Made by a program: the position numbers and the translations under genes
The notes under the pieces: generated by a model
Seen by the model: only the letters and a program-made list of their open reading frames with translations
Told to the model about the DNA's origin: nothing
The model's database searches: none
Shown: positions 9,949 to 18,098 of the stretch, piece by piece
Position numbering within the stretch: the stretch's first letter is position 1
How the letters are laid out: each line of letters begins with the position of its first letter
NCBI GenBank assembly: GCA_002723115.1
Contig: PBNL01000044.1
Span: 1 to 52,087, forward strand
Reading direction: 5' to 3'
Length of the DNA: 52,087 bases
DNA from: Methanobacteriota archaeon
Lineage (GTDB): Bacteria; Bacteroidota; Bacteroidia; Flavobacteriales_D; Sanyastnellaceae

Positions 9949-10740
9949 CTAACCGACTTGATTCTTAGCCCTTTGCCAATATTCCTCCATCTCTTCAAGT
10001 GGCATCACGCTTAAATCTTTACCATCTGAATTCACAGATTCCTCTAGGTGCATAAATCTTTTAATGAATCTTCTATTTGTTCTTTCAAGCGCTTCATCGG
10101 GATTTATGTCTAAAAAGCGAGAGTAATTGATCAAGGCAAACATCACGTCGCCAAACTCATCGGCTATCCTATCAGCATCACCTTTAAGCACCTCTTCGTT
10201 TAGTTCAGACATTTCCTCCTTCACCTTATCAAGTACCTGACCAGCATGATCCCAATCAAATCCCACACCCCTAACCTTATCCTGGATTCTATACGCTTTT
10301 ACTAGGCTGGGCAGGGATTTGGGCACTCCTTCTAGGACGCTTTTCTTGCCTTCTTTGAGTTTGAGTTTCTCCCAATTTGCCTTGACCGTTTCTTCATCAT
10401 TTGCCTCAACGTCACCGTAAATATGGGGGTGTCTCGAAATGAGCTTTTCTGATATAAAGTTGAGTGAATCGGCAATGTTCCATCCGCCTTTTTCAGAAGG
10501 TATTTCTTCGCCAAGTTTGGCATAGAAAACCATGTGAAGAAGAATGTCGCCTGTTTCCTTTTTGATTTCGTCTAGATCTCCATCAAGAATAGCATCAGCA
10601 AGCTCATATGTTTCCTCTATGGTAAGATGTCGCAACGATTCAAAAGTCTGCTTCCTATCCCAAGGGCATTTCTCCCTCAAATCATCCATGATATCCAGAA
10701 GTCTTCCAAATGCCTCCAGTTTTTCCTCGCGTGTGTGCAT
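9949..10740 (-). CDS. mazG: Nucleoside triphosphate pyrophosphohydrolase MazG
   Basis: MazG hydrolyses NTPs and dNTPs to monophosphates and pyrophosphate, a house-cleaning activity. The 263-residue protein has the family N-terminus LREKCPWDRKQT and the first metal-binding set IEETYELADAI with EIKKETGDILLH. A second MazG half contains EEMSELNEEVLKGD and ADEFGDVMFALIN. Length and two-domain layout match the E. coli type. The ATG at 10740 lies 30 bp from the divergent nqrM-like gene, and a candidate -7 box ends only five bases before it. Confidence 0.95.
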   Translation of the reverse strand: MHTREEKLEAFGRLLDIMDDLREKCPWDRKQTFESLRHLTIEETYELADAILDGDLDEIKKETGDILLHMVFYAKLGEEIPSEKGGWNIADSLNFISEKLISRHPHIYGDVEANDEETVKANWEKLKLKEGKKSVLEGVPKSLPSLVKAYRIQDKVRGVGFDWDHAGQVLDKVKEEMSELNEEVLKGDADRIADEFGDVMFALINYSRFLDINPDEALERTNRRFIKRFMHLEESVNSDGKDLSVMPLEEMEEYWQRAKNQVG

Positions 10741-10745
10741 GACGA

Positions 10746-10753
10746 CTAAGTTA
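10746..10753 (-). promoter_or_regulatory. Possible -7 element for mazG
   Basis: On the minus strand this reads TAACTTAG, one mismatch from TAnnTTTG, and ends five bases before the mazG ATG. It is the inverted partner of the TAACTTTG box for the divergent gene; the two boxes are separated by only five bases. Confidence 0.4.
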
Positions 10754-10758
10754 AGGCC

Positions 10759-10766
10759 TAACTTTG
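10759..10766 (+). promoter_or_regulatory. Bacteroidota-type -7 element for the nqrM-like gene
   Basis: TAACTTTG matches TAnnTTTG exactly and is followed by CCCT and then the ATG at 10771. A four-base gap puts the expected transcription start at or beside the start codon, so the mRNA should be leaderless. TGTG elements at 10732-10737 could serve as a weak -33. Confidence 0.6.
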
Positions 10767-10770
10767 CCCT

Positions 10771-10989
10771 ATGGAATGGAAAGTAGTGCTTTTAGCTATT
10801 GGATTACTCGCTTTGGGCGTAGCAGGGATTGCAATCAAGATTTTGGTTAAGAAAGATGGTGAGTTTGCGGGGACTTGTTCTAGCAATAATCCATTATTCC
10901 AAAACGAAGATGGAGGTTGCAGCTTTTGCGGGGCCACTAAGGACGAGGCCTGCAAGAAAGAAGACATAGAGGTTAGTCAAGAAGCTTAA
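10771..10989 (+). CDS. nqrM: Small four-cysteine membrane protein, candidate Na+-NQR maturation factor NqrM
   Basis: The protein has 72 residues: an N-terminal membrane helix (about 4-26), a basic KK, then a Cys-bearing soluble tail with Cys36 (GTC), Cys50 and Cys53 (GCSFC) and Cys61 (CKKE). NqrM (DUF539), known from Vibrio, is also about 70 residues with one membrane helix and four conserved Cys, and is needed to deliver iron to the NqrD/NqrE centre. In Vibrio the order is nqrF-apbE-nqrM. Here the gene sits directly after apbE but inverted, overlapping the apbE 3' end by 17 bp. Size, topology, Cys count and position agree. The spacing of the Cys differs somewhat from the proteobacterial form, so this stays an inference. 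Confidence 0.65.
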   Translation: MEWKVVLLAIGLLALGVAGIAIKILVKKDGEFAGTCSSNNPLFQNEDGGCSFCGATKDEACKKEDIEVSQEA

Positions 10990-12052
10990 CTTCTCTCTCC
11001 CACCCTGGAGTAACCCAAACGTCATACCCATCACCTTCTGCCTCAATAAACAAGGCCTCTATTCCGTATTGCGGAGAGTTTTCAATTCTTTCCTCTATGA
11101 AGAATCTACCTTCTTCAGGTCCTAGTACCATACATGCTGTAGCATATGCATCAGCAATAGCGGCATTGCTAGCTTTTATAGTAACACTTAGCAGGCTGTG
11201 GTCTACAGGATAACCGGTTCTTGGGTCAATTGAATGTGACCTCTTTACTCCGTCTATTTCTACGAATTTCCTATAGTTTCCGCTAGTGCAAACTGATGCG
11301 TCGTCAACTGAAATTATGGCTTGGAATTCTCTGTCTGTGTGTCCGGAGGGTTTGGGCTTATCAACAGCAATTTTCCAACTCTCGCCACTAGCATTTATAC
11401 CCTGACACCTAACCTCTCCTCCAAGCTCAACCATAGAGTTTTCAATGCCATTTTCAGCAAGTAGATCGTGGATCATGTCTACAGTGTAACCTTGGGCAAT
11501 CGCATTAAAATCAATCCTTGAACGGGCATCGCCTTTGATGATGTGACTCTCGACGTATGCCGTGTCACTTTCAACCTCATCAAGGTCTATCAAATCAGTT
11601 CTAAAGCCAATGAATTGTATTATGCTATCCACTTGGGCTGAATCCACACTTGAGGCATTCTTTAGACCAAACCCCCAAAGCTCAACCAATGGCATCACTG
11701 TTGGGTCAAAAGCTCCATAGCTATCTTGGTTAATCTCCCAAGTCAAATCCCACAATACAGACCAAATCTTACTTGAATCATAAAATGTGAATACCGTATC
11801 AGTTCTCTTGAACTCATTGATCTCTGTTATGCGCGAATCAGTACGCCAAGAGTTCATCTCGATATCCATAGACTCAAGCACTGAGTCTACCATTTGCTCA
11901 TCGACTACCTTATCACCAGTGTATTTGATGGTGTAGGTTGTTCCTTGGGCTTCGCCAGTAATTGTAAGAAGTTCAGGGCTGTTAGAACAGCCGTAAACAA
12001 ATACCGCGATAACGAATGTTACCGCGGTATAAATATTTGCTCGATTAGCCAC
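10973..12052 (-). CDS. apbE: FAD:protein FMN transferase ApbE (lipoprotein)
   Basis: ApbE transfers FMN from FAD to a Thr in target proteins; here the obvious targets are NqrB and NqrC in the same operon. The protein has about 359 residues with a lipoprotein signal ending VYGC, so it sits on the periplasmic face. Family motifs are GTTYTIKY, MNSWRTDSRITEIN, FDPTVMPLV, DFNAIAQGY, ELGGEVRCQG, TSGNYRKF and HSIDPRTGYP. No ATG is available before the signal peptide. The start is GTG at 12052 or the adjacent TTG at 12055, both inside the end of nqrF, which points to translational coupling. Its 3' end overlaps the inverted nqrM candidate. Confidence 0.95.
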   Translation of the reverse strand: MANRANIYTAVTFVIAVFVYGCSNSPELLTITGEAQGTTYTIKYTGDKVVDEQMVDSVLESMDIEMNSWRTDSRITEINEFKRTDTVFTFYDSSKIWSVLWDLTWEINQDSYGAFDPTVMPLVELWGFGLKNASSVDSAQVDSIIQFIGFRTDLIDLDEVESDTAYVESHIIKGDARSRIDFNAIAQGYTVDMIHDLLAENGIENSMVELGGEVRCQGINASGESWKIAVDKPKPSGHTDREFQAIISVDDASVCTSGNYRKFVEIDGVKRSHSIDPRTGYPVDHSLLSVTIKASNAAIADAYATACMVLGPEEGRFFIEERIENSPQYGIEALFIEAEGDGYDVWVTPGWEREVKLLD

Positions 12053-13340
12053 CAAAATCGTCGAAACTTACGTTCTCATCTGGTATACCCCAATCGTCTA
12101 CCATCTTTAATACCGCTTGGTTCATCAGCGGTGGTCCACAGAAGTAAACTTCAATATCCTCTGGAGCTTCGTGAGACTCTAGGTGATGCTTGATAACTGA
12201 ATCGTGAACGAATCCTAGGAACCCGTCACCCTCAGTATCGTTTACATCCTTCTTCTCCTTCCAGTTATCTTCTTCAAGTGGTTCTGATAGAACTACGTGG
12301 AATTTGAAATTAGGGAACTGTCTTTCGATGTTCTTGAAATCCTCTAGGTAGAAAAGCTCTCTCTTAGAACGACCACCGTAGTAGAATGTCACCTTTCTTC
12401 CAGTCTTAACAGTGTGGAATAGGTGGAATAGGTGAGAACGCATTGGCGCCATTCCAGCACCTCCACCAATGTATAGCATCTCTGCACCAGTCTCCTTGAT
12501 GAAGAATTCTCCATAAGGGCCTGAGATCATCACCTTATCTCCTGGCTTTTGGTCAAACACATAAGATGAACAAACACCTGGATTAACCTGCATCCAATCA
12601 TTTCTCTCTCTGTCCCATGGCGGAGTAGCAACACGGATGTTTAACATCACAATATTTCCCTCAGCTGGGTGATTAGCCATTGAATAAGCTCTTACAATAG
12701 GCTCCTCATTTACCATTTTCAAATCCCATAGACCAAACTTATCCCACTCCTCTTGGAACTTGTTTGGCTCATCGTGGTGATCCGGGTGAGCTGTAACGTC
12801 GATATTTTTGAAATCAACCTCTGTCTCAGGTACGTCAATCTGAATGTAGCCACCTGCTTCGAAATCCAGCGTTTCACCATCTGGAAGCCTAACTACAAAC
12901 TCTTTGATGAATGATGCCACGTTGTAATTTGAAACAACCTCACACTCCCACTTCTTAACTCCAAACACCTCTTCAGGAATTTCGATTGACATGTCCTCTT
13001 TAACCTTTACTTGGCAACCAAGACGGTAGTTGTTAGCAATCTCTTTTCTTGAAAAGTGAGGTTCCTCTGTAGGAAGAATAGCACCTCCACCCTCGTGAAC
13101 CTGGCATACACATTGAACGCATGTACCACCTCCACCACAAGCTGAAGGAAGGAATACGCCTTTGTTACTCAATACGTTTAATAGTGTAGCACCACCTTCA
13201 ACCTCGAGTTTCTGATCGTTATTGATTGTAATCGTAACTGCTCCGCTAGGAGAAAGTTTGGCCTTAGCAAAAAGTAATAAGCTTACTAGAAGCATGATTA
13301 CAAGAAGGAAAAAACCTATAGATAGTAGTATCGTAGTCAT
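12045..13340 (-). CDS. nqrF: Na+-NQR subunit F (NADH dehydrogenase, FAD and 2Fe-2S)
   Basis: NqrF is the electron entry subunit: it oxidises NADH through FAD and passes electrons to a 2Fe-2S centre. The 431-residue protein has one N-terminal membrane helix (about 5-25). A ferredoxin domain follows, with ligands Cys68, Cys74, Cys77 and Cys109 (ACGGGGTCVQC and LGCQV), almost the same positions as in Vibrio NqrF. The FAD-binding RAYSMANH comes next, then the NADH-binding GGGAGMAPMRSHLF and the C-terminal CGPPLMNQA. It lies between nqrE (7 bp gap) and apbE (overlap). Confidence 0.98.
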   Translation of the reverse strand: MTTILLSIGFFLLVIMLLVSLLLFAKAKLSPSGAVTITINNDQKLEVEGGATLLNVLSNKGVFLPSACGGGGTCVQCVCQVHEGGGAILPTEEPHFSRKEIANNYRLGCQVKVKEDMSIEIPEEVFGVKKWECEVVSNYNVASFIKEFVVRLPDGETLDFEAGGYIQIDVPETEVDFKNIDVTAHPDHHDEPNKFQEEWDKFGLWDLKMVNEEPIVRAYSMANHPAEGNIVMLNIRVATPPWDRERNDWMQVNPGVCSSYVFDQKPGDKVMISGPYGEFFIKETGAEMLYIGGGAGMAPMRSHLFHLFHTVKTGRKVTFYYGGRSKRELFYLEDFKNIERQFPNFKFHVVLSEPLEEDNWKEKKDVNDTEGDGFLGFVHDSVIKHHLESHEAPEDIEVYFCGPPLMNQAVLKMVDDWGIPDENVSFDDFGG

Positions 13341-13347
13341 TTTCTGA

Positions 13348-13962
13348 TCAGATTTCTATTCCCATAAAGCTCATGAATGCAATACCCATGAGACCTGTAA
13401 TGATGTATGTGATACCAAGCCCTCTAAGTGCTGGTGGAACGTGTGAGTAGCGAATCTTTTCGCGGATAGCAGCGATAGCTACAATGGCTAACCACCAACC
13501 AACTCCTGATCCTAATCCAAACACAGTTGCCTCACCAATTGAAGGGTATTGACGCTCTTGCATAAAGAGTGCTCCACCAAGGATAGAACAGTTTACAGCG
13601 ATTAGAGGAAGGAAGATGCCTAACGCTCCATAAAGTGCTGGAGCAAACTTTTCTACAATCATTTCAACCAGCTGAACCATAGAAGCGATTACAGCGATAA
13701 ACATGATGAAGCTTAGGAAGCTCAAATCAACAGTTGCGTACTCTGGACTCAACCAAACTAATGCTCCTTCTTTAAGAACATAGTTCTCAAGTAAGTAGTT
13801 AATTGGAACAGTAATACCTAGTACGAAGATCACAGCTAGACCTAGACCATTTGCAGTCTTAACAGTCTTAGATACCGCGAGGTATGAACACATACCAAGG
13901 AAGTATGCAAAAATCATATTCTCTACGAATATGCCTTTAACGAATATGCTTAAGTATTCCAT
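13348..13962 (-). CDS. nqrE: Na+-NQR subunit E
   Basis: This 204-residue integral membrane subunit has about six helices. With NqrD it holds the membrane-embedded iron centre that relays electrons from NqrF to NqrC. The two expected ligand Cys are present: Cys25 in FLGMCSYL and Cys125 in AVNCSILGG. The start ATG shares one base with the nqrD stop (TAATG), consistent with translational coupling and one-to-one synthesis of the two homologous subunits. Confidence 0.98.
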   Translation of the reverse strand: MEYLSIFVKGIFVENMIFAYFLGMCSYLAVSKTVKTANGLGLAVIFVLGITVPINYLLENYVLKEGALVWLSPEYATVDLSFLSFIMFIAVIASMVQLVEMIVEKFAPALYGALGIFLPLIAVNCSILGGALFMQERQYPSIGEATVFGLGSGVGWWLAIVAIAAIREKIRYSHVPPALRGLGITYIITGLMGIAFMSFMGIEI

Positions 13963-14645
13963 TAGTCCTCAATTAAAGCTTCATTGCGCGAACGCTGAAT
14001 CCAAATAATAATACCAACAACCACAAGTGCCATAGGAGGCAAAATCATGAGATTGTTGTTCTCGTAAAATCCACTAGAAGCAATAAACCATTCTGATGGA
14101 AGGAATTTCACTTGTCCCATTCCAGGTAGAGAAATAGCACCTGATCCGAAGACCTCTCTTACCACAGAAACTGCAAGTAAGATCCATGCATATCCCATTG
14201 CATTACCAATTGCATCAAGTACAGATGGTCCAGGCTTGTTTGCTAGAGCAAATGCCTCAAGACGTCCCATGATGATACAATTTGTAATAATAAGTCCAAC
14301 GAATACTGACAGCTTTTCGCTTACATCAGGTTGGTATGCTTTAAGTACCTCATCTACAATAATTACTAGAGATGCAATGACTACTAGTTGAACGATAATT
14401 CTAATTCTGTCTGGAATCAAGTTTCTCAAAAGAGATACAATGAGGTTACCGCCTATCATTACGAAAAGCACAGACAAACTCATAATTACAGCTTGCTGCA
14501 ATTGAACTGTAATTGCAAGAGCTGAACAAATACCAAGTACTTGAATAGTAATTGGGTTAGAATCCCCTAGAGGATCCTTTAGGAGTTTTCTATTCTTCTT
14601 ACTGAAGAGAGATTCCTTTTTAACTGGTTTGTTTTCAGAACTCAT
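13962..14645 (-). CDS. nqrD: Na+-NQR subunit D
   Basis: This 227-residue membrane subunit is homologous to NqrE and inserted in opposite topology, completing the intramembrane iron site. The ligand Cys are Cys40 (VLGICSALA) and Cys123 (ITNCIIMGR). The N-terminal ~25 residues form a Lys-rich cytoplasmic extension ([16 protein letters not shown]) that is longer than in the shortest homologues. The ATG overlaps the nqrC stop as ATGA. Confidence 0.98.
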   Translation of the reverse strand: MSSENKPVKKESLFSKKNRKLLKDPLGDSNPITIQVLGICSALAITVQLQQAVIMSLSVLFVMIGGNLIVSLLRNLIPDRIRIIVQLVVIASLVIIVDEVLKAYQPDVSEKLSVFVGLIITNCIIMGRLEAFALANKPGPSVLDAIGNAMGYAWILLAVSVVREVFGSGAISLPGMGQVKFLPSEWFIASSGFYENNNLMILPPMALVVVGIIIWIQRSRNEALIED

Positions 14646-15400
14646 TTTTCCTCGCTTTCAAAGAATTTGTTGTAGATATCAAGTGTACGGTTCATCATCT
14701 CCTCTACACCTTTTGATGTAATTGTACCTCCTGTTATTCCGTCTACACTGTGTTCGTCAGTAGTAGATCCACCCTTAAGTACTGAGAAGTATGGAGCAGC
14801 CTCAGCAAGAGTCTTTCCAGTGAATTTAACTGAGAAGAAATCCTCTTTGATTTCAGCTCCCAGACCAGGTGTTTCAGTCTTGTGATCAAACTTAACTCCG
14901 TAGATTGTTTTCTTATCACTGTTTAATGCGACATACCCCCAGATTGGTCCCCAAAGACCAGATCCAACAACTGGAATTACGAATAATGTATCACCTTCCT
15001 TTTCACATACGTAAAGAGGGAATTTAACGTCTTTGGCATTTGACCATGACATATCTCCTTTAGCAGGCTTATGTGATCTGTAATCCTTTTTCACATCGAT
15101 ATTAAAAGGATCTTTTAAATCAGAAGCAACTACTTCACCAGTTTTAGAGCTAAACAACTCACCGTTATAATTGAGGGAAATTCTTTCTGTTACATACTTC
15201 TGGAAATCAGCGTTAGCATCAGACCTTGAAGATTTTACTTGAATAGCACCTAGAATGTCTACCATCTGCTTATCAGCTGCATTAGCCTTTTGTAATGGCT
15301 TAAGTGATAGAGAAGTGTAGGCAAGAGATACGCCAACAATCACCACCATGATGATGGAGAAAGTAAACGTGTAACCTGTACTGTTTTTATTTACTGCCAT
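14642..15400 (-). CDS. nqrC: Na+-NQR subunit C (covalent FMN)
   Basis: NqrC carries a covalently bound FMN on its periplasmic domain and passes electrons to NqrB. The 252-residue protein has one N-terminal helix (about 10-30) and the flavinylation motif DGITGGT, with Thr226 the expected FMN-attachment residue and ApbE target. Conserved GLWGPIWGYVAL and TETPGLGAEI are present. It is separated from nqrB by a single base. Confidence 0.97.
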   Translation of the reverse strand: MAVNKNSTGYTFTFSIIMVVIVGVSLAYTSLSLKPLQKANAADKQMVDILGAIQVKSSRSDANADFQKYVTERISLNYNGELFSSKTGEVVASDLKDPFNIDVKKDYRSHKPAKGDMSWSNAKDVKFPLYVCEKEGDTLFVIPVVGSGLWGPIWGYVALNSDKKTIYGVKFDHKTETPGLGAEIKEDFFSVKFTGKTLAEAAPYFSVLKGGSTTDEHSVDGITGGTITSKGVEEMMNRTLDIYNKFFESEEK

Positions 15401-15401
15401 A

Positions 15402-16616
15402 TCATGTAGTCTGTAGACGCTTGAGTCGTCTGTTGATGTTTGCTTGAATTACGTAATGGTCAATTAGAGGAGCCATAACATTCATAAATAAAATTGCCAT
15501 CATTACTCCTTCAGGATATGCCGGGTTAAACACCCTTATCATGATTGAGAAGAATCCTGCAAAGAATCCGTAGATGTATTTACCTGTGTTAGTAGATGCT
15601 GCAGTTACAGGATCTGTAGCCATGAACACCATACCAAACATGAATCCACCCATTACAATTTGGTGTGCTGGATCAATCGTCATGTATGCATTCATTCCCA
15701 TAAGATTAAATAATGCACCCATGACTAATCCACCAGCAAGGAATGACGCCATTATTCTCCAACTAGCAATCCCTGAAACAATTAAAACTAATGCACCAAT
15801 TGCAATTGCAATTACAGAAGTTTCTCCAATCGATCCAGGAATGTTTCCTATAATACAGTTGTGTAATGAGAACATCCCTCCTTCAGCAAATAGTGACATT
15901 ATTCCTGTCACTTCAACTGAATCCATTGCTTTACCAACAGTGCCTGCTAAATGCCCCAGTGCTGTAGCACCTGTATGTCCATCAACGAGAGCACCTGCAT
16001 CCTTTGCTGCTCCTACGTTGTGGATCCAAATTTCTCCTGACATCTGCTTGGGGTAAGCAAAGAATAGAAAAGCTCTTGATGTCAGTGCAACATTTACAAT
16101 GTTCATCCCTGTACCACCAAACACCTCCTTACCAATAATAACCGCAAAAGAAACTGAAATTGCAACCATCCAAAGCGGTACATCTACAGGCATAATAAGT
16201 GGAATAAGCATTCCTGAAACAAGGAAACCCTCATTTATTGAGTGGTTACGCATTCCAGCAAACAAGAACTCAATTCCTAGTCCAACACCATAGCTGACAA
16301 CAATCAATGGAAGGACCTTGTGAAGACCTATAAAGACCTTGTCTATCAATTCTGCGTCTTGACCAATGCTAGCGTAATACTGATCTCCAATGTTCCAAGT
16401 TCCAAAAAGAAGTGCTGGAAGAAGAGCGACAATTACAGTGAACATTGTTCTCTTTAGGTCGATTCCATCTCTGATATGAGATCCGTTATGCGTAACGTGA
16501 CCAGGAGTGAACGCAAAAGTTTCTAGAGAATCAAATACTACCCAAAACTTAGATAGCTTACCACCCTCTTCAAAGTGTGGCTTAACGGATTCGATAATGT
16601 TTTTTACAAATTTCAT
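15402..16616 (-). CDS. nqrB: Na+-NQR subunit B (covalent FMN, riboflavin, sodium path)
   Basis: NqrB is the main membrane subunit. It binds covalent FMN and riboflavin and forms the sodium path and quinone-site surroundings. The 404-residue protein has about ten helices and the flavinylation motif DGHTGAT, with the FMN-bearing Thr at about 218. I place the start at the ATG at 16616 (MKFVKNIIES), which matches the family N-terminus. A TTG six codons upstream would overlap nqrA and looks less likely. The gap to nqrA is then 10 bp. Confidence 0.97.
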   Translation of the reverse strand: MKFVKNIIESVKPHFEEGGKLSKFWVVFDSLETFAFTPGHVTHNGSHIRDGIDLKRTMFTVIVALLPALLFGTWNIGDQYYASIGQDAELIDKVFIGLHKVLPLIVVSYGVGLGIEFLFAGMRNHSINEGFLVSGMLIPLIMPVDVPLWMVAISVSFAVIIGKEVFGGTGMNIVNVALTSRAFLFFAYPKQMSGEIWIHNVGAAKDAGALVDGHTGATALGHLAGTVGKAMDSVEVTGIMSLFAEGGMFSLHNCIIGNIPGSIGETSVIAIAIGALVLIVSGIASWRIMASFLAGGLVMGALFNLMGMNAYMTIDPAHQIVMGGFMFGMVFMATDPVTAASTNTGKYIYGFFAGFFSIMIRVFNPAYPEGVMMAILFMNVMAPLIDHYVIQANINRRLKRLQTT

Positions 16617-16626
16617 AGCTATCCGA

Positions 16627-17994
16627 TTATCCAAGTTCGTTTCTTAATGTATCCAAGCCCTCACGAACAATCTGTTGCACAGGAACTTTTGAAGTGCATA
16701 CATATTCACATAAAGCGAAATCCTCTGGACTCACCTCGTAAATACCAAGTTTCTCCATCGCATCTATATCGTTAACTAGTATAGATTTTAGAAGATGCAC
16801 TGGATATATGTCAAAAGGAAAAACCTTTTCATATTCACCTGTTACTACAAATGCTCTTTCTTCGCCACCAAGGTTAGTGTCAAGAGTGTATTCTTTAGAT
16901 TTTGGACGTAGCCAAGATAAATATGACTTAGACATTGAGAATCTGTCTAATCCTAGGCTTAACCATCCATTAGATAACAAGAATCTAGATTCATTTCCTT
17001 CTGGGATTAAAGCCAAACCAATATGGTAAGCACCAAGGTGACCATCCTTTTCAACTTTTTCTCCCGTCAGTACAGACCCAGAAATAATTCTAACTGAATC
17101 TCCATTTGAAGCCTCTTCAGGAATTTCTGTTAATGACTGTACTTCTGCCCCAACTAAAGCACTAACGTGTTGAGGGTTAGCACATTCAGAACCACCACAG
17201 GCAACAACCTTAGTTGGCATGTATTTCCCTGAAGAAAGTAATGAACCAATATTTGCCACATCCTGGTAGCCAATAGTCCAAACCACCTCTCCCTTATTCA
17301 CAGGCATCGTGTTGTGAATCTGAACTCCAACATTACCTGCTGGGTGAGGTCCAGAAAATTCAGTCTTAGTGCATCCAGTAACAGATCCAAATACATTACA
17401 TCCCGGCTTAACGCCTAAATGAACACCTCCTTCACCTGCAATCTTAGCGAGTGCGTTAATTCCATTTTGGAAATCCTCTACTCTACCTTCTAATGAAGAA
17501 CAAGAGCTTCCAGCCAGAGGTGACGAATCAAAACCACTGATGTGTATCGAACGTGGCGAATCACTTGGATCAGCTACTACATCAAATGGAATTTGACGGA
17601 AGAATGGGAACATCCCTCCTTCTAAAATCCTATTAAGTATCTCTTCAGATGAAGATTTACTTATGTCTAATGCACCGTGATCAATGTAAGTGTCAGATGC
17701 GTCAGCTTCAACAATTACAGCTAGAATTCTTCTCTTAGCACCTCTTACGATAGCGCTTACTTTTCCAGACACAGGACTTGCGTATTGAACGCTTTCCTTC
17801 TTTTTGTCGTAGAAAAGAGATGACCCAGCCTGTACTGTTTCTCCTTCTTTTACTTTGAGTTTAGGTGTAAGCCCCACAAAATCAGGTGGCTTTACTGCGT
17901 AGGTTTTTGACCTCTTAGCTACAGATACTGTCTCTGCAGGAGTGCCTACTAATTTGATATCGACCCCTTTTCGGATCTTAATATTTTGGGTCAT
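16627..17994 (-). CDS. nqrA: Na+-NQR subunit A
   Basis: This is the cytoplasmic 455-residue subunit that contributes to the quinone-binding region of the complex. The N-terminus IKIRKGVDIKLVG and the phrases YDKKKESVQYASPVSGKV and HPAGNVGVQIH are family-typical. It is the first gene of the seven-gene operon nqrABCDEF-apbE. The ATG at 17994 lies about 31 bases from a strong -7 box at 18026-18033. Confidence 0.97.
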   Translation of the reverse strand: MTQNIKIRKGVDIKLVGTPAETVSVAKRSKTYAVKPPDFVGLTPKLKVKEGETVQAGSSLFYDKKKESVQYASPVSGKVSAIVRGAKRRILAVIVEADASDTYIDHGALDISKSSSEEILNRILEGGMFPFFRQIPFDVVADPSDSPRSIHISGFDSSPLAGSSCSSLEGRVEDFQNGINALAKIAGEGGVHLGVKPGCNVFGSVTGCTKTEFSGPHPAGNVGVQIHNTMPVNKGEVVWTIGYQDVANIGSLLSSGKYMPTKVVACGGSECANPQHVSALVGAEVQSLTEIPEEASNGDSVRIISGSVLTGEKVEKDGHLGAYHIGLALIPEGNESRFLLSNGWLSLGLDRFSMSKSYLSWLRPKSKEYTLDTNLGGEERAFVVTGEYEKVFPFDIYPVHLLKSILVNDIDAMEKLGIYEVSPEDFALCEYVCTSKVPVQQIVREGLDTLRNELG

Positions 17995-18025
17995 TCTTCT
18001 TGTAGAATAGAATCAATTCGGAGGG

Positions 18026-18033
18026 CAAATATA
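18026..18033 (-). promoter_or_regulatory. Bacteroidota-type -7 element of the nqr operon
   Basis: On the minus strand this reads TATATTTG followed by CC, an exact TAnnTTTG match, about 31 bases before nqrA. A TGTG 17 bases upstream may act as the -33. The box is bracketed by a perfect 5-bp inverted repeat, GAGGG at 18021-18025 and CCCTC at 18035-18039. Confidence 0.65.
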
Positions 18034-18086
18034 ACCCTCGAAAGACGGTTCACATAGCACATTGTAAAAACATAAACGTGAGTTAC

Positions 18087-18094
18087 GAACTTTG
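18087..18094 (+). promoter_or_regulatory. Possible -7 element for the T9SS plug gene
   Basis: GAACTTTG differs from TAnnTTTG at the first base only. Four bases (GGGC) separate it from the ATG at 18099, the same gap seen at three exact boxes in this window. It supports 18099 over the GTG at 18078 as the start. Confidence 0.4.
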
Positions 18095-18098
18095 GGGC

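Noticed and set aside
15574..16056. 160-codon plus-strand frame antisense to nqrB
   Set aside because: It mirrors the codon pattern of membrane helices in nqrB; nqrB is certain and the antisense frame resembles no known protein.
18078..18098. GTG start for the T9SS plug gene
   Set aside because: It adds seven residues before a good signal peptide and would overlap the candidate -7 box; the ATG at 18099 fits better.
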